Notes: generated by a model not told the origin, from the letters alone. Shown: positions 1-13,500, counted from the first letter of the stretch. The stretch is 64,000 nucleotides of DNA from Acanthacorydalis orientalis (GCA_034766995.1 CM068316.1:8838200-8902199), one strand, 5' to 3'. A program made the numbers and translations.

Positions 1-329
1 CCTGACATTAATTTCATTGAAAGGAAAATAATTCATTAAATAATTTCATTGAAAAGAATAACGAAATTCGTCGCATCCCAAAGACATAAGTGTGCAAATG
101 GGGTGTATTTTTATGGGTACTCTAATGATATTAGTTGTCAACATGCCCTTAAATCTCAAATAACCAACCAACCTAAAGTACTACGAAAATATAAATAGAT
201 ACAACAGAAACTCTTTGCTAGGAATAAATTTAACCCTGTCAATATTTTTGTTTTTATAAATAATGGATTATATATGGATTTTTTGTGATTTCAATCGATC
301 GATTATTTAATGATAATAAATAAAATATA

Positions 330-373
<44 letters not shown>

Positions 374-742
374 TTTAACCTGTTAACCTCGAACGATACA
401 CTGGTGTGTCGACCTTTAACTTTCACAGATGAATGTCACACTGATGTCTTGTTACGTTCTTTAAAAGAAAGTAAACTAAGAGTTATTTGAAGTGATATTT
501 TAAGAATTTAGAATAATTTTATCGTTTTATAAAATTATTATTCTTATGTAGTAATTTTATAAATAAAATTATAAATTTTGCGGTTCGAATTAAATAAATT
601 ATAAACTATTTTTAGTATGTTAGCAAATTTTAATTATTTTAATAGTAGAAAAGTGAAATTATATACAAACACAGCAATTTCAAATAATCAAACACACAAA
701 TGGAACTGAAAATAATTTATAAAATAAATAAAAATTATTTAA

Positions 743-779
<37 letters not shown>

Positions 780-796
780 GAGAGAGAGAGAGAGGG
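743..796. repeat. (TA)n-(GA)n compound microsatellite
   Basis: TA passes directly into GA. The same compound form recurs at 13812-13862 (with a GATA run), 60340-60378 and 62613-62667, and as CT-TA at 46317-46370. Confidence 0.95.
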
Positions 797-1020
797 AGAA
801 AAAGAGAGATGTTTACATTTTAAAAAAATGTCACAATCAAATTATGATACTGTGACTAAAATTACTTTCACAAATCAATTTTTCATTCAGCACACCAACC
901 ATAAAAAAGTTGTCTGGGTAAGAATTTTCTGCCCTTTAACGATTTAATGATCATATATTGCCATCAAAATGGGCAGAGTAAGAATGAAAGTTGATCAATA
1001 ATCATTTATTTCACGTTTGA

Positions 1021-2314
1021 CCAGAAAAAATGTTAATTTTTGTGACCGGGAGTGAAATATTTATTTGTTAAAGTAAAAAAGGATCATGTAGATAACTTTA
1101 TGTTGATTATAATGCAAATAATAATTATTTTGAATGATACAAATTGTATTTAATAGAAACAATGGTTAAAAGTTTTATCCATTTGAAAAATCAATTATAA
1201 ATACAAAAACATGATACTGAGCATAGACTGATCTCACATTCTGAACCTTAACACTATAATCAACGACGATTTTTTTTCTGAATTATTTTTTCGTGAATTA
1301 TAAAGTGGATATTTCACTCCATTTACTTTACAAACTAGTAGTAAGGATAATAGAGCCAAAACGCCACTCAATTAAACTCAATGGTTTAAAATCATCAGCA
1401 CTACTTCGAGGATTAGAAGTAAACAATGAAAAAAGCCACTTTTCACATATACCCAATATAACGAGATCATAATACTTTATCTTCTATATCTTTATTATAA
1501 AGGACGTAAGTTTTTGACCTTTTCTATAAAACGTATTAGAATTACTCAACCTTTGTTTAAGCAAGTAAAATAAATTCTTTTAATATTTATTTCTCTCCTT
1601 CTAGACACAGAGTAATTATATATTTTCAGTTTTAATCTACCGACAGTATATATAGTATCTTTATATTCTATTATAACTCGACGATTCTTTTTTTTAACAT
1701 TCACCATTTATACATTGTAGACTGTATATAAAGTTATTACATTTTTTAAGTCGAACAACAAACATGTTCAACCTTCACTAATCCAATATTCCATCTTCAA
1801 TTATTTTTTTTTGTACAGAGTAATAATATCCTTCCAGTTAACTTAATGTATGGGTATTATAGAATTACAAGATATTTGTCAACAGAGATGAAATATGAAT
1901 GTTATCTTTCGTAATATAACAATGTTACCTCATACATCTTTCTTTGCATTTCTTTATTATTATATTAATCATCGTGTATAAAATCTTATCATAAATAATT
2001 ACAAATGTTTTTTTAATAATTATAAATTAACTCTGTTATTATTATAAAGAATTTTATGAATACAAAAGTATGAAACTAATTTGAATTTTTAATAAATAAT
2101 AAATTCTGATATAAATGTGTTTCTACTACCACTATACATTTTTTCATATTGATTTCATATAATCTTCTATGCTATTTGTACTTGTTCAATACTGTCAATA
2201 AAGATACAATGTGCAATAATTCAAAAATGACTAAATATGTATATGTGTAATTTACATACGCTTTAGCATTTATACGCACATATCTACCTACCCACCTAAA
2301 TACATACACACACA

Positions 2315-2388
<74 letters not shown>

Positions 2389-2430
2389 TGTATATAATAT
2401 ATATGTTTTATGTGTGTGTGTAAGCATAAA
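1021..2430. other. AT-rich unassigned DNA
   Basis: No coding frame, transposon end or RNA gene seen. It contains only mono- and dinucleotide runs and the TA array at 2317-2384. Confidence 0.5.
2317..2384. repeat. (CA)n-(TA)n microsatellite
   Basis: A short CA run (2305-2315) passes into about 67 bp of TA. Confidence 0.96.
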
Positions 2431-3060
2431 GAGATATATGGCCGTATATTTATGAACGATAAAATGTTTCAATAATAATCAGACCGGCAATTGACTGAAA
2501 AATATCTGTAAACAAACATACCAAATATTCACCAACACACAGACAGATAGACACATACATGCAAATGGTTATTACGCGTATATTATTTTTTTCGTACTGA
2601 ACGAAAACCGGCCAACAACAATACCCTATATAAAGATAATATTTACGTGTTCAATTTCTAATATAAATACCCTCGAGTGGATTGCATGTGGATATTCCAG
2701 CCAGCATGCAAATAATTAATGATACAAACAACACAACAACACACACACTGTAACAGTGTACGTTTATGCCCAGATGTAACATTAAATTCACTTGGCATTC
2801 TACCTTATCAATTTGAGTTGTGCGGCTGACTGTCCATCTTAACTTATGAATATTATATTTCATGCATACATAATATATATGTATCCATCTGCACCGCCGC
2901 CATCGCCACGCTCTTCTTTCGACTCGGGCACATGCTAATGAGACGCTTTCTACTAATAACCATTATGATTTTACACACCTGTAGATCACAGACTCACTTC
3001 ACATGAGATAAAGTTGGTAAGATGTAGGTACCTTCTGCGGAGGATGTTTATTATCCTATC
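2430..3060. other. higher-complexity island with octamer motifs
   Basis: Moderate-GC DNA containing two ATGCAAAT octamers (2559-2566 and 2706-2713). The second runs into AATTAATGAT, a homeodomain-like site. A CpG-bearing patch is at 2889-2960. A 70-codon minus-strand frame here (2651-2863) is not recognisable. Regulatory DNA is possible but unproven. Confidence 0.35.
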
Positions 3061-3090
3061 TATTTCGCAGGATTACATTAAACGTAAACA

Positions 3091-3140
3091 GTATTATTAT
3101 TATTATTATTATCATTATTACCGTCATCATTATTATTGCT
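3091..3140. repeat. (TTA)n trinucleotide microsatellite
   Basis: Imperfect TAT/CAT repeat; it accounts for the Y/H run in the overlapping open frame. A shorter one lies at 35848-35866, fused to TA. Confidence 0.9.
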
Positions 3141-3772
3141 ATGATCTTTACAGGTATAGTTTCTATATCATTAAACACATCATTATTATATTTTTGTATA
3201 ACATCTTCCTATTGACATGAATTTATTACCTTTATTATCTAAATACATACAAATAATCCTGTGAAATAAATAATTTAAATTAGGTCTAAAAATGATATAT
3301 AAATTAAAAAAAAACCAGCATTTTGTCTTCATTAATCATCTGGGAATCGTTTATCTACCACTAATTTCAGCATGTTTTCTATACTTTTGCTCTCTGAGCA
3401 TGATATAATCATCAACTGAAATACGTATAAATAATAAACAAAAATGATTAATAATTACTTATTTAACATTTCTTATCAAAATGTTTTAATTTTATATTTT
3501 TTTTTTGTATCTTGTATTACAAATATTACAGGACGAATTTACTTATACAATTATTTAAATTAAGCACAGACAAAATTAAATTAACTAATTATTAATTGAA
3601 AAAAATATAATACTATTTAAATTTTCATTTTTATTAATTATTTAAATTTATAAAAACGAATTATTAATTATTAACCATGGTGTCTCTATCCAATACTTTT
3701 TGAAGCTAGGAAGTTATTTTTCATTAATTTATGAACAATAAAATATTCTCTACATAATAATTGCAGAACTAT

Positions 3773-3810
<38 letters not shown>

Positions 3811-3834
3811 CTAAAAATATTAAAATATAACTAA

Positions 3835-4070
3835 TTCGTATCGCTGTTAATCATGTCCAAACGATATTTACCTTCGTCATGCTAATAGAAGTTAACTTGT
3901 GAGGTCTATTTAATACTATGTACGGAGTCGATGACATCGGGGAATATCAATCTCTGCTTACATAGTTTAATTATCTGGAATTCCCACGAGATATTTCGCA
4001 CACGCACATTGTAAATGATAATTGACCTTCACCTAGAAATCCGAAAACAAATCTGTTGATTTGTTTGTTT
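3835..4070. other. moderate-GC island without coding signal
   Basis: About 230 bp of complex sequence beside a TA array, including TTAATTATCTGG and GATGACATCGGGG. No frame or repeat explains it. Confidence 0.3.
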
Positions 4071-4967
4071 AAATTGAATGTTCCTTAAATTGATCTTTTG
4101 TCAACATTTTATTTTAATTGATTTTTCTATTCGTTTTATTTATTAATTAAAATTATTTGTAATCGGTACTATAAGGGGAATTGATTGTTTTTTTATATAT
4201 AAAACTGTTAGTGTTATTAAATATGAAATATTTTGTAGATTGAGTTTTTGAGTTTTAACAATCAACAATCAACTTATACTGTTAGAGGTATACTTTAGAT
4301 AAAGAGTTTATTCCAAGATCCCGGTTGTGGTTCGATAAATTGATTCTTTATCATGACAACGATTCTTCATCAATCTATCAATTCTAGTTAAAAATCAAAT
4401 CAATGAAATAATCACTTTATTTGCCAGAGATCGATGATTTTAACAAAAAATAGAAAACATCTTAAAATTAACTTATTTTGATCACACAGATCGCATAAAA
4501 AAGTGAATAAAAGGGAACCTAAAAAGCTTTTCTGAAGAAGATTTCGTGGAATGAAAGCAAGAAGACATCAGTTAGAGTATTAGTATAATTTCCTTTATAT
4601 AATTCTATAAGATTTTTATAAAACAACTGAATACGAAAATAATAAAAAAGAAATCGTATTAAATCATTATCAATAATATAATTTACAAAGTGAACGTCTC
4701 GTTTAGGTGTTATGTTCTGATATATATCTGAACGAATAAAATCGAAAATCTTTATACGAGATCTAATTTAAAAGAAAAACATACATGGGAATACAGAAAC
4801 ATCATATATGGAGAAAAATAGAGTCTGTAGACGGAGTACATTGATTTTGTTCATTCATTTTATACAGTTCACTGGTTTTATTCATTTTCACAACCTTAAC
4901 ACATTATATCCATATTTCTATTTGAATTCTCGAAAATAAATCGTACATGTATTCCAAACAAGATTCA

Positions 4968-5041
<74 letters not shown>

Positions 5042-5103
5042 GCACAACTTTGCAAATACTGGCTTGTTGAATGTTGAACATTTTATTTGAACTTGTATCC
5101 TGA

Positions 5104-5168
<65 letters not shown>

Positions 5169-5573
5169 CTTTCAGCGATATTATTTTAAGATTTTCAGAT
5201 TATTATAGCATAATTATTTTTATGAATATAATTGAGTTTTTTTATATTTATAAATATATATATATATAATATTCAAATATTGTTTTTTTATTCTGTTGAA
5301 AACTGGAGTTTTCCTTCCATAACAGTCGTTGTTAGAGCTTTCATAATTTCCACTAATAAACAGCATTCTTTTTGAAAAAAGAATTCCGAAAAAGGTCAAA
5401 TACGTATATTAAATCATATAGTTACAGTATTGATTTTTGAATAATTGGTGGTTTTAAAATAATGAAATGTAAAATATATCACGTTTACAAAATGAAACTA
5501 AATGAAGCCCGTCTCTATAACATTTCTATTATATACTACATAAAATAAGTGATGTTTTTAATTAAAATAATTA

Positions 5574-5622
<49 letters not shown>

Positions 5623-7255
5623 GTATAAAAAGTATTCGAACTTTGATACAAGAGAGAGATTTATTGTGTATAAACATCAAATTAAAATACGTTTAATCTG
5701 CACGACGTTCAATGAATACTGAGAAGATACCTCATTTCGTTAATATTCATCGTTACAAAATTCGTCAAACAGAATGAAAACAGAAACAGATAATCAGTAG
5801 CAATTTTCATAAATGAACGACAAGTTTAGTATTCCTTTGTTGTTCTCAACTCGTACAACACTCACACGGATATAGAAGTGTGTAGAGGAGGTCGGGATGA
5901 ATTTCGAATCAAGTTTAATGTTTAGTAAGTAATAATTTGTGATTGATTATGAAGTAGTTAGTATCTTATTGTATGTAGTTTAATTTATTTGTTGTACAAT
6001 CATATTTAATTGAGTTGTTTGAAAGTGGTTAATATTTATTAAACCATTAACAAATATTACAACTTCTCACATGTTTCCCACTTCAAACCCTTTCCATATA
6101 CACGGACAAGTTTGTAACTATATACTTCTTTAAATACTTTATTCTACTTACTCTATGTCAGAAACAAACTAATTATAGAACAAAATTCAGTCTCTTTTAT
6201 AAATAAAGTATTTTACAAAAACTAGAATATCTTATTTACTACTTTTTTTATAATTATCGATTTTAGATCCATCCATTTTTATTATCCATTTAGATCTCTT
6301 ATGATAGAAAAATCGTAGCATTAACAGATCGAATATGAAAAGACAGGCTGAAATGGATACAAAAGATAATGATCTTCTAAATCTAAATAACAAAATATTA
6401 ATTTTTTTTCACAAGCGTATAGTTTCTTCATCCCACAAATCACATTTTTTTTTCTGATAATAAATAGTCAATAAATAATTATCAATCATTTTTAATTGTT
6501 GCTTATGGGCATTTTGATAGCGGTACCATTTTCCTCAAAGCGTTAATGTACTTAAAAAAAATTATATCGTACCTTGGATTGTGTTTAAGATATTGTTCTG
6601 TATTCACTCACCTAATGAAGATGATATTACTATTGAAATTCACATAAATTACAGTTAAAAATTATTAATAATAATTTATTAAATATTTCTGTTCAGAAAA
6701 ATTGAGGTTTGTGAAATGAAAATAGTTCATTTATAAAAGTGAATTTATCCTTAAAGTCATAACCGTATTACAAGAATTTTCTTAAAGGAAAAGACTTTCT
6801 CAATTCAATAGTTTTCTCTGTGATTGTTTTACGAAAAAATAAATAAAATAGAGTACTTAACACAACTTTATAAGAGACAGCAGTGTCCATTATTATATGT
6901 TTTTCTCTCAGGAGAGAAGTGATTGAAAATATATTAATGTATATAAATAAATTTATAACTATAAATATTGTTATTTTAATGATTAAATTTTGGTTAAAAT
7001 AAATAACTTTTGAATAAAAGGTTGAGTAAATACGTTCCTCGAAACGTATTTACTAGAAAAATTGGATTTAATACTAAAGACATTTACAGTCTGAAACTTT
7101 TCAAAGTAGTCTCGTTTCAATATTTTACAATATACCCAAGAGATTTATAATTGTTTGAAACAATTTTGTAAATCTTTAACAGGATACCGTAGCTTATTTT
7201 CTGGATTAATAACAAATAATATAAAATTGTAAATATAAATTTAAATAATTATCTA
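4070..7255. other. AT-rich unassigned DNA with TA arrays
   Basis: Holds TA arrays at 4971-5164 and 5576-5618 and one short piece of the dispersed family near 6480. The rest shows no open frame or inverted repeat that I can support. Confidence 0.5.
4971..5164. repeat. two (TA)n arrays separated by unique DNA
   Basis: TA arrays at 4971-5036 and 5109-5164, separated by about 70 bp of mixed sequence that shows no terminal repeats. Confidence 0.95.
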
Positions 7256-7520
7256 ATAACAATTCTACCCTACGATAATTTAGCAAGAGGCACACACATC
7301 CGTACAGAAATATACAATAGGTAGTGGTGCCAACAATGCGGCCGATGTTGGTTGTAGGTGAGAGAGCTTTTATAAGGGCGCGAGAGGGTACAAATTAATT
7401 ATTTACATAAATCCATAAGTTACGCTGAGTGGAACAGAGACGCGACATTTCCCTTATTTATTGCACAAGTAAAATAGGGTCGACTTCATTCAAGTTTGAA
7501 ACTCGTATATTATTGATGCC
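7255..7520. other. moderate-GC island with CpG cluster
   Basis: Contains GCGGCCGATGTTGG (7338) and TTTATAAGGGCGCGAGAGG (7370). A TTTATAAGG word precedes a GC stretch and could resemble a core promoter, but no gene follows. Confidence 0.25.
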
Positions 7521-7556
7521 GGAAGATGAGCTATATACATACACATACATACATTC

Positions 7557-7608
<52 letters not shown>

Positions 7609-7793
7609 CACATATCTTAAGATCGCATATAAACAAATTTAAAGCGTACATGCAAGAAAATACGACTGTATTTCTTGCACATGTTTACCACAGGTTTCAA
7701 AACTGTTATTCAGTAATAAATTTCAATTTTTTATAAAAAAAATTGACTTCGATCGAAAGGTTGTATTTATCTCTCTCTACACACACCCACACA

Positions 7794-7850
<57 letters not shown>

Positions 7851-8479
7851 GTATAGAGAGAAAAAGAGAGAAAGAAAGTGAAAGATTGCGAAATAAATTC
7901 AGAAAAATATGATCACTGATAAAATATATAACTTTGATTTTAAATTTGAATAGAAAACATCAAATCTCTTTCCATATTGAGGAAATAATTTAATTTAATG
8001 TAAGTTTAAAAATATTCAAAAAAAAATTAAGTGTAAAAAGTACTTGATTCAAGTTTATAAACTCGTAAAAAAATCTAAAGAATGATTGATTATATATTCA
8101 AAAGGAGAAGAAAAAGTAGTATTCATTTTTTATACAGTTATTATAATAACTATTAAAAATCTTACAAACAAAACGTCATATATATCATAAATGTTTCATA
8201 TGGAAACTAATAAAAATTAATGTTACATAAAATCTGATATATGTTTCCTTTTGGCTGAATATAAAATAATATCAGTGAAATAAATATATTAAGGAACGAG
8301 TTGTTCGTACACTCAAGAAGTACTTCCTTATAGTTTTCAATTTTTTACTAATTTCCGGTTCCGCTCGCCTTTCTCTTAACAATCAATTTCTTTTATAACT
8401 TTTCACATATTCTTGACACTTGCTTTAAGATAACAAGATCGATAGAACACAGCAATAAACACGTTACTATATATATTGT

Positions 8480-8514
<35 letters not shown>

Positions 8515-9197
8515 TAAATATAGAATTATCAATTTTTCGAATTAATTCTAATTTCTATAATATAACTAAATTACTTACAAATATATCAATAAATTTCTAA
8601 AATAATTAGTATTTAAAAAAAGTAATAAATAAATAAAATTACTTTGAAATTTAAATAATTTAAAATGAAAAAAATAATACACACTTTTTAAATAATACTA
8701 GTCATAAAATTAACAATCATAGGTGATATAAATTAAAAAAAATAGAAATCTTAATAATTATTTGATTGACATTCAGTAAAACATAAATAACTTCAATAGT
8801 AAAAATGTATATTTTATAATTTCACATTTGAATACTGAGACATTTATTTATAATATTTTCAAATTATCTAACACCTTAATTCAAATTCGAAATAAAATCA
8901 AACAGGTAAGAATAAAAGAAAATTATATTTATTGTTTGAGAAGTGATTTCTAATTATAAAATTAAATTTTAAAGAAAGCACATTCTTTGCTAATATTGAC
9001 TTTTAATTCAATTATCTTTTCATTTGCATATAAACCGTATAACTAGCGCAGAACTTATGGAATTAAATTCAAATTCTTAACAAGTTTTTAAACATTTCTT
9101 ATATATTTTTCTCTCACTTAGTTCTTAAAAACACTTTTTATAAGTTTAATGATTTTATAACCTGTTTTACGATAAATTTTGTTAAGAAGTCATTATA

Positions 9198-9246
<49 letters not shown>

Positions 9247-9526
9247 TGAATTCTAATAATATAACAATTACATTATACCTATACTAATTTACCAGACTCT
9301 ATCTATAATAATTGAGTACATTATTAAAAAAAAAAAAGAATATTAATTTTAGTCAAAATAAAATTTACTACATTATTTGTCACACTGCAGAAAATAAAAA
9401 CGAATAACAATACGCGTGTGAAGGAAAAAAAGGTATACACCCCTGTTTAATTAGCATTAAAATGGAATTTTAACTAATTCTATTTTTTGTATTTAGTTTT
9501 TGTGTTTTAATCTTTAAATATAGTTG

Positions 9527-9734
9527 ATTCAAATAAGGCTTTCACACGAAAGCATTCAAAAAAACGCAAAAATTAAAAAAAAACATGTTATACCACATTT
9601 AGTATTTTATTGTGTTTAGTTCAAGTGTTTTTTTTAGTATTGAATTGAAATAAAATACTAACTAAAAAATAATATGCCTTTAGTTAACCCCTGCAGCCTC
9701 TTTTAATACTTCCATGTGGAAATGAAAATTGAAT
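9527..9734 (+). mobile_element. fold-back MITE, copy 1
   Basis: Begins ATTCAAATAAGGCTTTCACA and ends TTCCATGTGGAAATGAAAAT-TGAAT, imperfect inverted repeats. The interior is also nearly self-complementary (CATTTAGTATTTTATT with AAAATACTAACTAA). It is the same family as 25314-25510, in reverse orientation; shared blocks include ACATGTTAT, CATTTAGT and TTAACCCCTG. It is followed within about 15 bp by the long (TA)n at 9747-9826. Superfamily unknown. Confidence 0.75.
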
Positions 9735-9743
9735 CATCATAAG

Positions 9744-9746
<3 letters not shown>

Positions 9747-9826
<80 letters not shown>
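9747..9826. repeat. (TA)n, about 80 bp
   Basis: Pure TA array starting about 15 bp right of the fold-back MITE copy at 9527-9734. Confidence 0.97.
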
Positions 9827-9831
<5 letters not shown>

Positions 9832-10619
9832 TATAAATGTATATACAAATCTATTAAAATAGAACAAAATAATCAACAATGTAATTGATATAATTTATAC
9901 ATTATTTAGAAAAATAATAACTAAACCACATATAACATTCATAAATGTATATAAGTATTTAACCAGACATAATATTTAACATTTATATTCTAAAAGTTAA
10001 GGTTCTAAAGACATCGTAATACAGTTCTAACACTGTGACTAAATTCATAAATAAATTTTAATAATAACTTTCATGAATAAACTCTTTTTTCAACCATAAA
10101 CCTTATAAAAAAAATCTGGTCAGATATATTTAATAAATTATTATTATTAATTATTTTGATTGTTACTTATAAGTATTTCGATGGAAACGCGATTGTCTTC
10201 ATAGCGCCAAGGTATTGAAAATCTGTGTGAAAAAATAATTTATTTGTGAAAGATACTAAAGATATTTGAGTATTATAGTAAAACATTACAGTAAACCATT
10301 AACATTTTTCTTATTTATTTTCAAACTAGTAAACCTGAAAAATTGGATATATATATATATATAAGACGAAAATTTGACCCTTAAATAATACACAGCAAAA
10401 CGAAAGAGGTGCTTAATGAGTTTTTTTGCCCGAAGAAAAAAGAAGCGAACAGTAATTATAGAAGTTGAATAAAATATATTTACGTGAGCCTATTAACAAT
10501 GATAGATAATTCTCTGAAAAAAATGTCAATAGATAATAACAGAATAAAAATAAACAAATTTTTTTAATATTCAATTCAAAGATTCCACTTTATTTAAGAT
10601 AAAAAGTATTAGATTTACA

Positions 10620-10880
10620 AATTACCTCAATGCCTTTTTTTATAGAAAATTAATATTGATGGAAAAATGAAATACATTTCAATCCCCAAAATATCCCCCA
10701 TTATTTAATATATTTTTGCTCTATCTGTCGGGTAATTGACGAATCCCTTGTCAAAAAAATATGAGACTTTTGGGTCGATGAAGTTATAATTCATTTTCGG
10801 ACTTCTTCCACAATTTAAGCGTTATTTTGCATGTTTCACGAGTTACAACATTATCCCCAAAAGCTGAACAAATTAACTTT
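10620..10880 (-). pseudogene. mariner transposase C-terminal fragment
   Basis: Minus-strand remnant. Spread over two frames are IVEEVRK (about 10800), then FFDKG-like text and GIRQLPDR*SKNILNNGGYF (about 10750-10690), which is the typical mariner C-terminal pattern (interactive motif R.LP.RW.K...NNG.YF). It aligns by eye over about 250 bp to 28730-28990, and its higher-coordinate half aligns with 34440-34625. No catalytic sites remain. Confidence 0.6.
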
Positions 10881-10908
10881 TTTATAAACTTTAAAATTTA
10901 TTTACCTT

Positions 10909-11196
10909 ATTAGCCCTAATATAAGACAAGGTTATTTCCACAGATTTTTATTAAAAAACAAAGATCGTCTTATATTTGGATCTTCAGAAGTTCGGGATAA
11001 CACGACAGTACAGACATTTTAAAAATGTTTTTGTAGAGTTTTTGTTAATATTACTTTTTATTAAAACGTAAATCAACATTTTTTTATTATATGTTTTGGA
11101 AAAAACTGCGAATCATCTTATCACCGGGGTTATAAAAATTCTTCTTTCTTGATTTCTTTGGAAAAAATTAGGACACGTCTTATATTTGAGCTAATA
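10909..11196. mobile_element. MITE-like element with TATAAGAC inverted ends
   Basis: The left end ATTAGCCCTAATATAAGAC and the right end GTCTTATATTTGAGCTAAT are inverted repeats (17 of 19 matching). An internal copy of the terminal word (CGTCTTATATTTGGATC at 10966) is present. No open frame. It sits directly beside the mariner remnant at 10620-10880. The superfamily is not clear. Confidence 0.6.
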
Positions 11197-11320
11197 CAGT
11201 ATTTTTTGAAATAAAGACTCGAAGATAATCTCTCAGAGAATAATTGAAATATTTAATATATACTGTGTTTTATAGTTTTATACTTATAGAAACATAGGAA
11301 TGAATCTTTATATATATAAA

Positions 11321-11407
11321 TATATATGTGTGTGTGTGTATGCGTGTGTGTGCATGTGTGTTTATGCGTATCTGTGCGTGTGTGTGTATGCGTGCGTGCG
11401 TGCGTTT
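11321..11407. repeat. alternating TG/CG purine-pyrimidine tract
   Basis: Degenerate TG repeat with TGCG, TGCA and three CGTG units, starting from a TA run. Long alternating purine-pyrimidine DNA with CG steps is the classical Z-DNA-prone pattern. It adjoins the higher-GC island at 11415-12010. Confidence 0.85.
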
Positions 11408-11414
11408 CTGTGAA

Positions 11415-12010
11415 CAAATGAACCGTACTGATTTCGTTAACTCTTAACTGAAATTAAATAATCAGATTATCGACATCCCGTACAGCTGACCGAATACGAA
11501 ATCAGATAAGACAATTCGTTCCACTTATAAGGAACCACTGGCATAGTATCGTCTTTGTGCGAAAGCCCGCATATCTGAAGGCCCGCTCTTTCGTCGTCTT
11601 GTTTAAACGAACCCCGAGAGAAACTTCGACCACTCAACGATTGCCTCAATTTACCGTGTTTGCATACCAGATCGTTTATATAGTTTGCTACTGTTGCTGC
11701 TGCCGTTGCTGACGATTTGTGATATATAAGACAGACGAGCAAGTAATAGTGTGCTTGCTTTTGCGTCTTTGCTTGCCAATAAGATGTACCGGTAGCATCA
11801 GCGATACCAGCATGCGAATCTTCCGCGACGTTGCCGTCATCTTCTGTACACAAGTTAACAGAATTGCTACAAGAATTAACTCGTTAAATAGCTGTACGCG
11901 TACATATCCCGCTTGCGACGGAAACGATCGTTCGATGGGATGAGTTCACAATTTTCTTCGGATCGACGTCAAAACAAACGTGGCTACGCAATTCTCTCTG
12001 ATAGAACGTT
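11415..12010. other. higher-GC island; longest non-repeat minus-strand frame
   Basis: About 600 bp of much more balanced composition. The minus strand is open over 11467-11853 (128 codons), and the plus strand is also partly open, which is expected when GC rises. The peptide (including ATAAATVANYINDLV) is not recognised. A CTATATAAAC word lies on the minus strand near 11680. Regulatory or exonic function is possible. Confidence 0.35.
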
Positions 12011-12219
12011 TTGTATGAACATAACTAAAAACTAGATACGGGCTCTTTGACGTTAAATCTCATATTAGACGTTTTTTATAAATTATTTAAAATTTTATAA
12101 ACATTTTCAAGTATTTTATTCTTTTATTTTGTACTTACAAAGTAATATTTTACAGGTGCTCTTGAAAAAAACATAAATTCAATTTTAAAGTAATATTAAA
12201 AAGAAGTATATGCTAGAAG

Positions 12220-12272
<53 letters not shown>

Positions 12273-12358
12273 GTTACGGTTAATGTATATGAGCGGAAAT
12301 TGTACACAATTTCCATTTACATTAAGAAATATAAGAAATATAGTCACATAGTACAGTG

Positions 12359-12421
<63 letters not shown>
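12220..12421. repeat. (TA)n-(TG)n and (TA)n arrays
   Basis: A TA run passes into TG (12220-12266), then about 95 bp of unique sequence, then pure TA at 12361-12421. Confidence 0.95.
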
Positions 12422-12426
<5 letters not shown>

Positions 12427-12870
12427 CTGTATGTTCTGAACTTCTTAAATTTACTAAAAAAATATATTCAATTATTATCTATAATGTACATTTTTGAATC
12501 ATTATTCGATAATTTTTGTATAAAATCTGGATTAGTATAATGTTATACATATGTAGTACACTCATATCTCACATTCTTGATTACAGTAGCTAGAGATGTT
12601 ATGTTAAAATAAGACAGCCTATGTTAAAATAGTTACATGATATCAATTAAATAATAAAATATACTACTATAATTTTTATACTTGCCATTCATTTAAATTC
12701 GAAGTATATTAATAAATCTTTTTTATTGATTTCTGCCTCCTTATTTTCTAAATTAAGCAAATATACAATTAATCATTCCAAACTATTGTTTTTACTGTTT
12801 TTCATTCAAGAATAGTCTATATTAATAACAAAATTTGTTATTGTATACAATTAAAAGTTTGTTTTGTATA

Positions 12871-12950
12871 TTAGGTTGATAGAAAAATAATTGCGGTTTT
12901 GTATATGAATTTGAAGGTCATAAACAGCAATTATTTTTCTACCGACCTAA
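12871..12950. mobile_element. 80-bp mariner-derived MITE (MADE1-like architecture)
   Basis: An 80-bp element made almost entirely of two inverted terminal repeats. The left half begins TTAGGTTGATAGAAAAATAA, and the right half reverse-complemented begins TTAGGTCGGTAGAAAAATAA. TA flanks both sides. The central ATGAATTTGAAGGTCATA matches the 3' non-coding end of the mariner copy at 43095, so it derives from that family by near-total internal deletion. Human MADE1, also 80 bp, has the same relation to Hsmar1; this one is a parallel case, not the same element. Confidence 0.9.
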
Positions 12951-13229
12951 TATTTATCGGATTGTAGACATTACCACTTCGCCTTCGCATATGTGCGATA
13001 CAACGGATTGTTATGAGAGCTCGATGTCACATATGTGTGACAGATTGGTCAGTTTATGATCGCATGTTGAAACGCGTTGTGCTCTGAACACAATTGTTAA
13101 GCTTTAAAATAGTAAAATAAATGAAGAAAATGGTTGGTCTGAGGTTATATTACATTATTTAGAGTTTGTAAAGAAAACTTTTTTTTCACTTATTTGACGT
13201 GATAATTTGGAATGTATGTTGGTTGTACA

Positions 13230-13500
13230 ATAAGTTCATTCGACTAAAATGAACTGGTTAGAGTTTAGAAATGATCTCGCTTGAAAATTACTAAATTCTG
13301 ACAGCGAAATAGCTGTTTTCACGTAGCAACAATTCAAATATACAACATTTTCCGCAAAAACTGGAAAAATGTCTTAGATATCCTGTATGTGCCAGCAACA
13401 AGCGGCGTACAGCTACTTTCTATGCTAGTAAAATTTGTGAAACAAACAATTGGCAACCAGTTGGGTTATGAGTTGAAAAATGTTTTAAAATTTAACATGC
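13230..13500 (+). pseudogene. piggyBac transposase C-terminal relic
   Basis: Plus-strand frames give KMNWLEFRNDLA (13244-13282), like the piggyBac segment before the zinc-binding tail, and then VCASNKRRTATFYASKIC (13388-13441) followed by GL*VEKCFKI*HAK. From family knowledge the C-terminal domain of piggyBac transposases has paired cysteines ending in LC...CF..YH. Here the cysteine of LC and the tyrosine of YH are both stops by single-base change. Only this end is recognised; the catalytic core was not found upstream. Confidence 0.65.

Noticed and set aside
575..600. GGTTCGAATT, like a tRNA B box
   Set aside because: No matching A box, acceptor stem or cloverleaf could be built around it.
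5087..5269. Open frames made of tyrosine-isoleucine runs
   Set aside because: They are translations of (TA)n arrays, as are those at 40722, 60092, 60148, 44190, 46167, 19506, 19540 and others.
8880..8920. Strong splice donor AACAG-GTAAGAATA
   Set aside because: No open frame, acceptor or composition change accompanies it; such donors arise by chance in AT-rich DNA.
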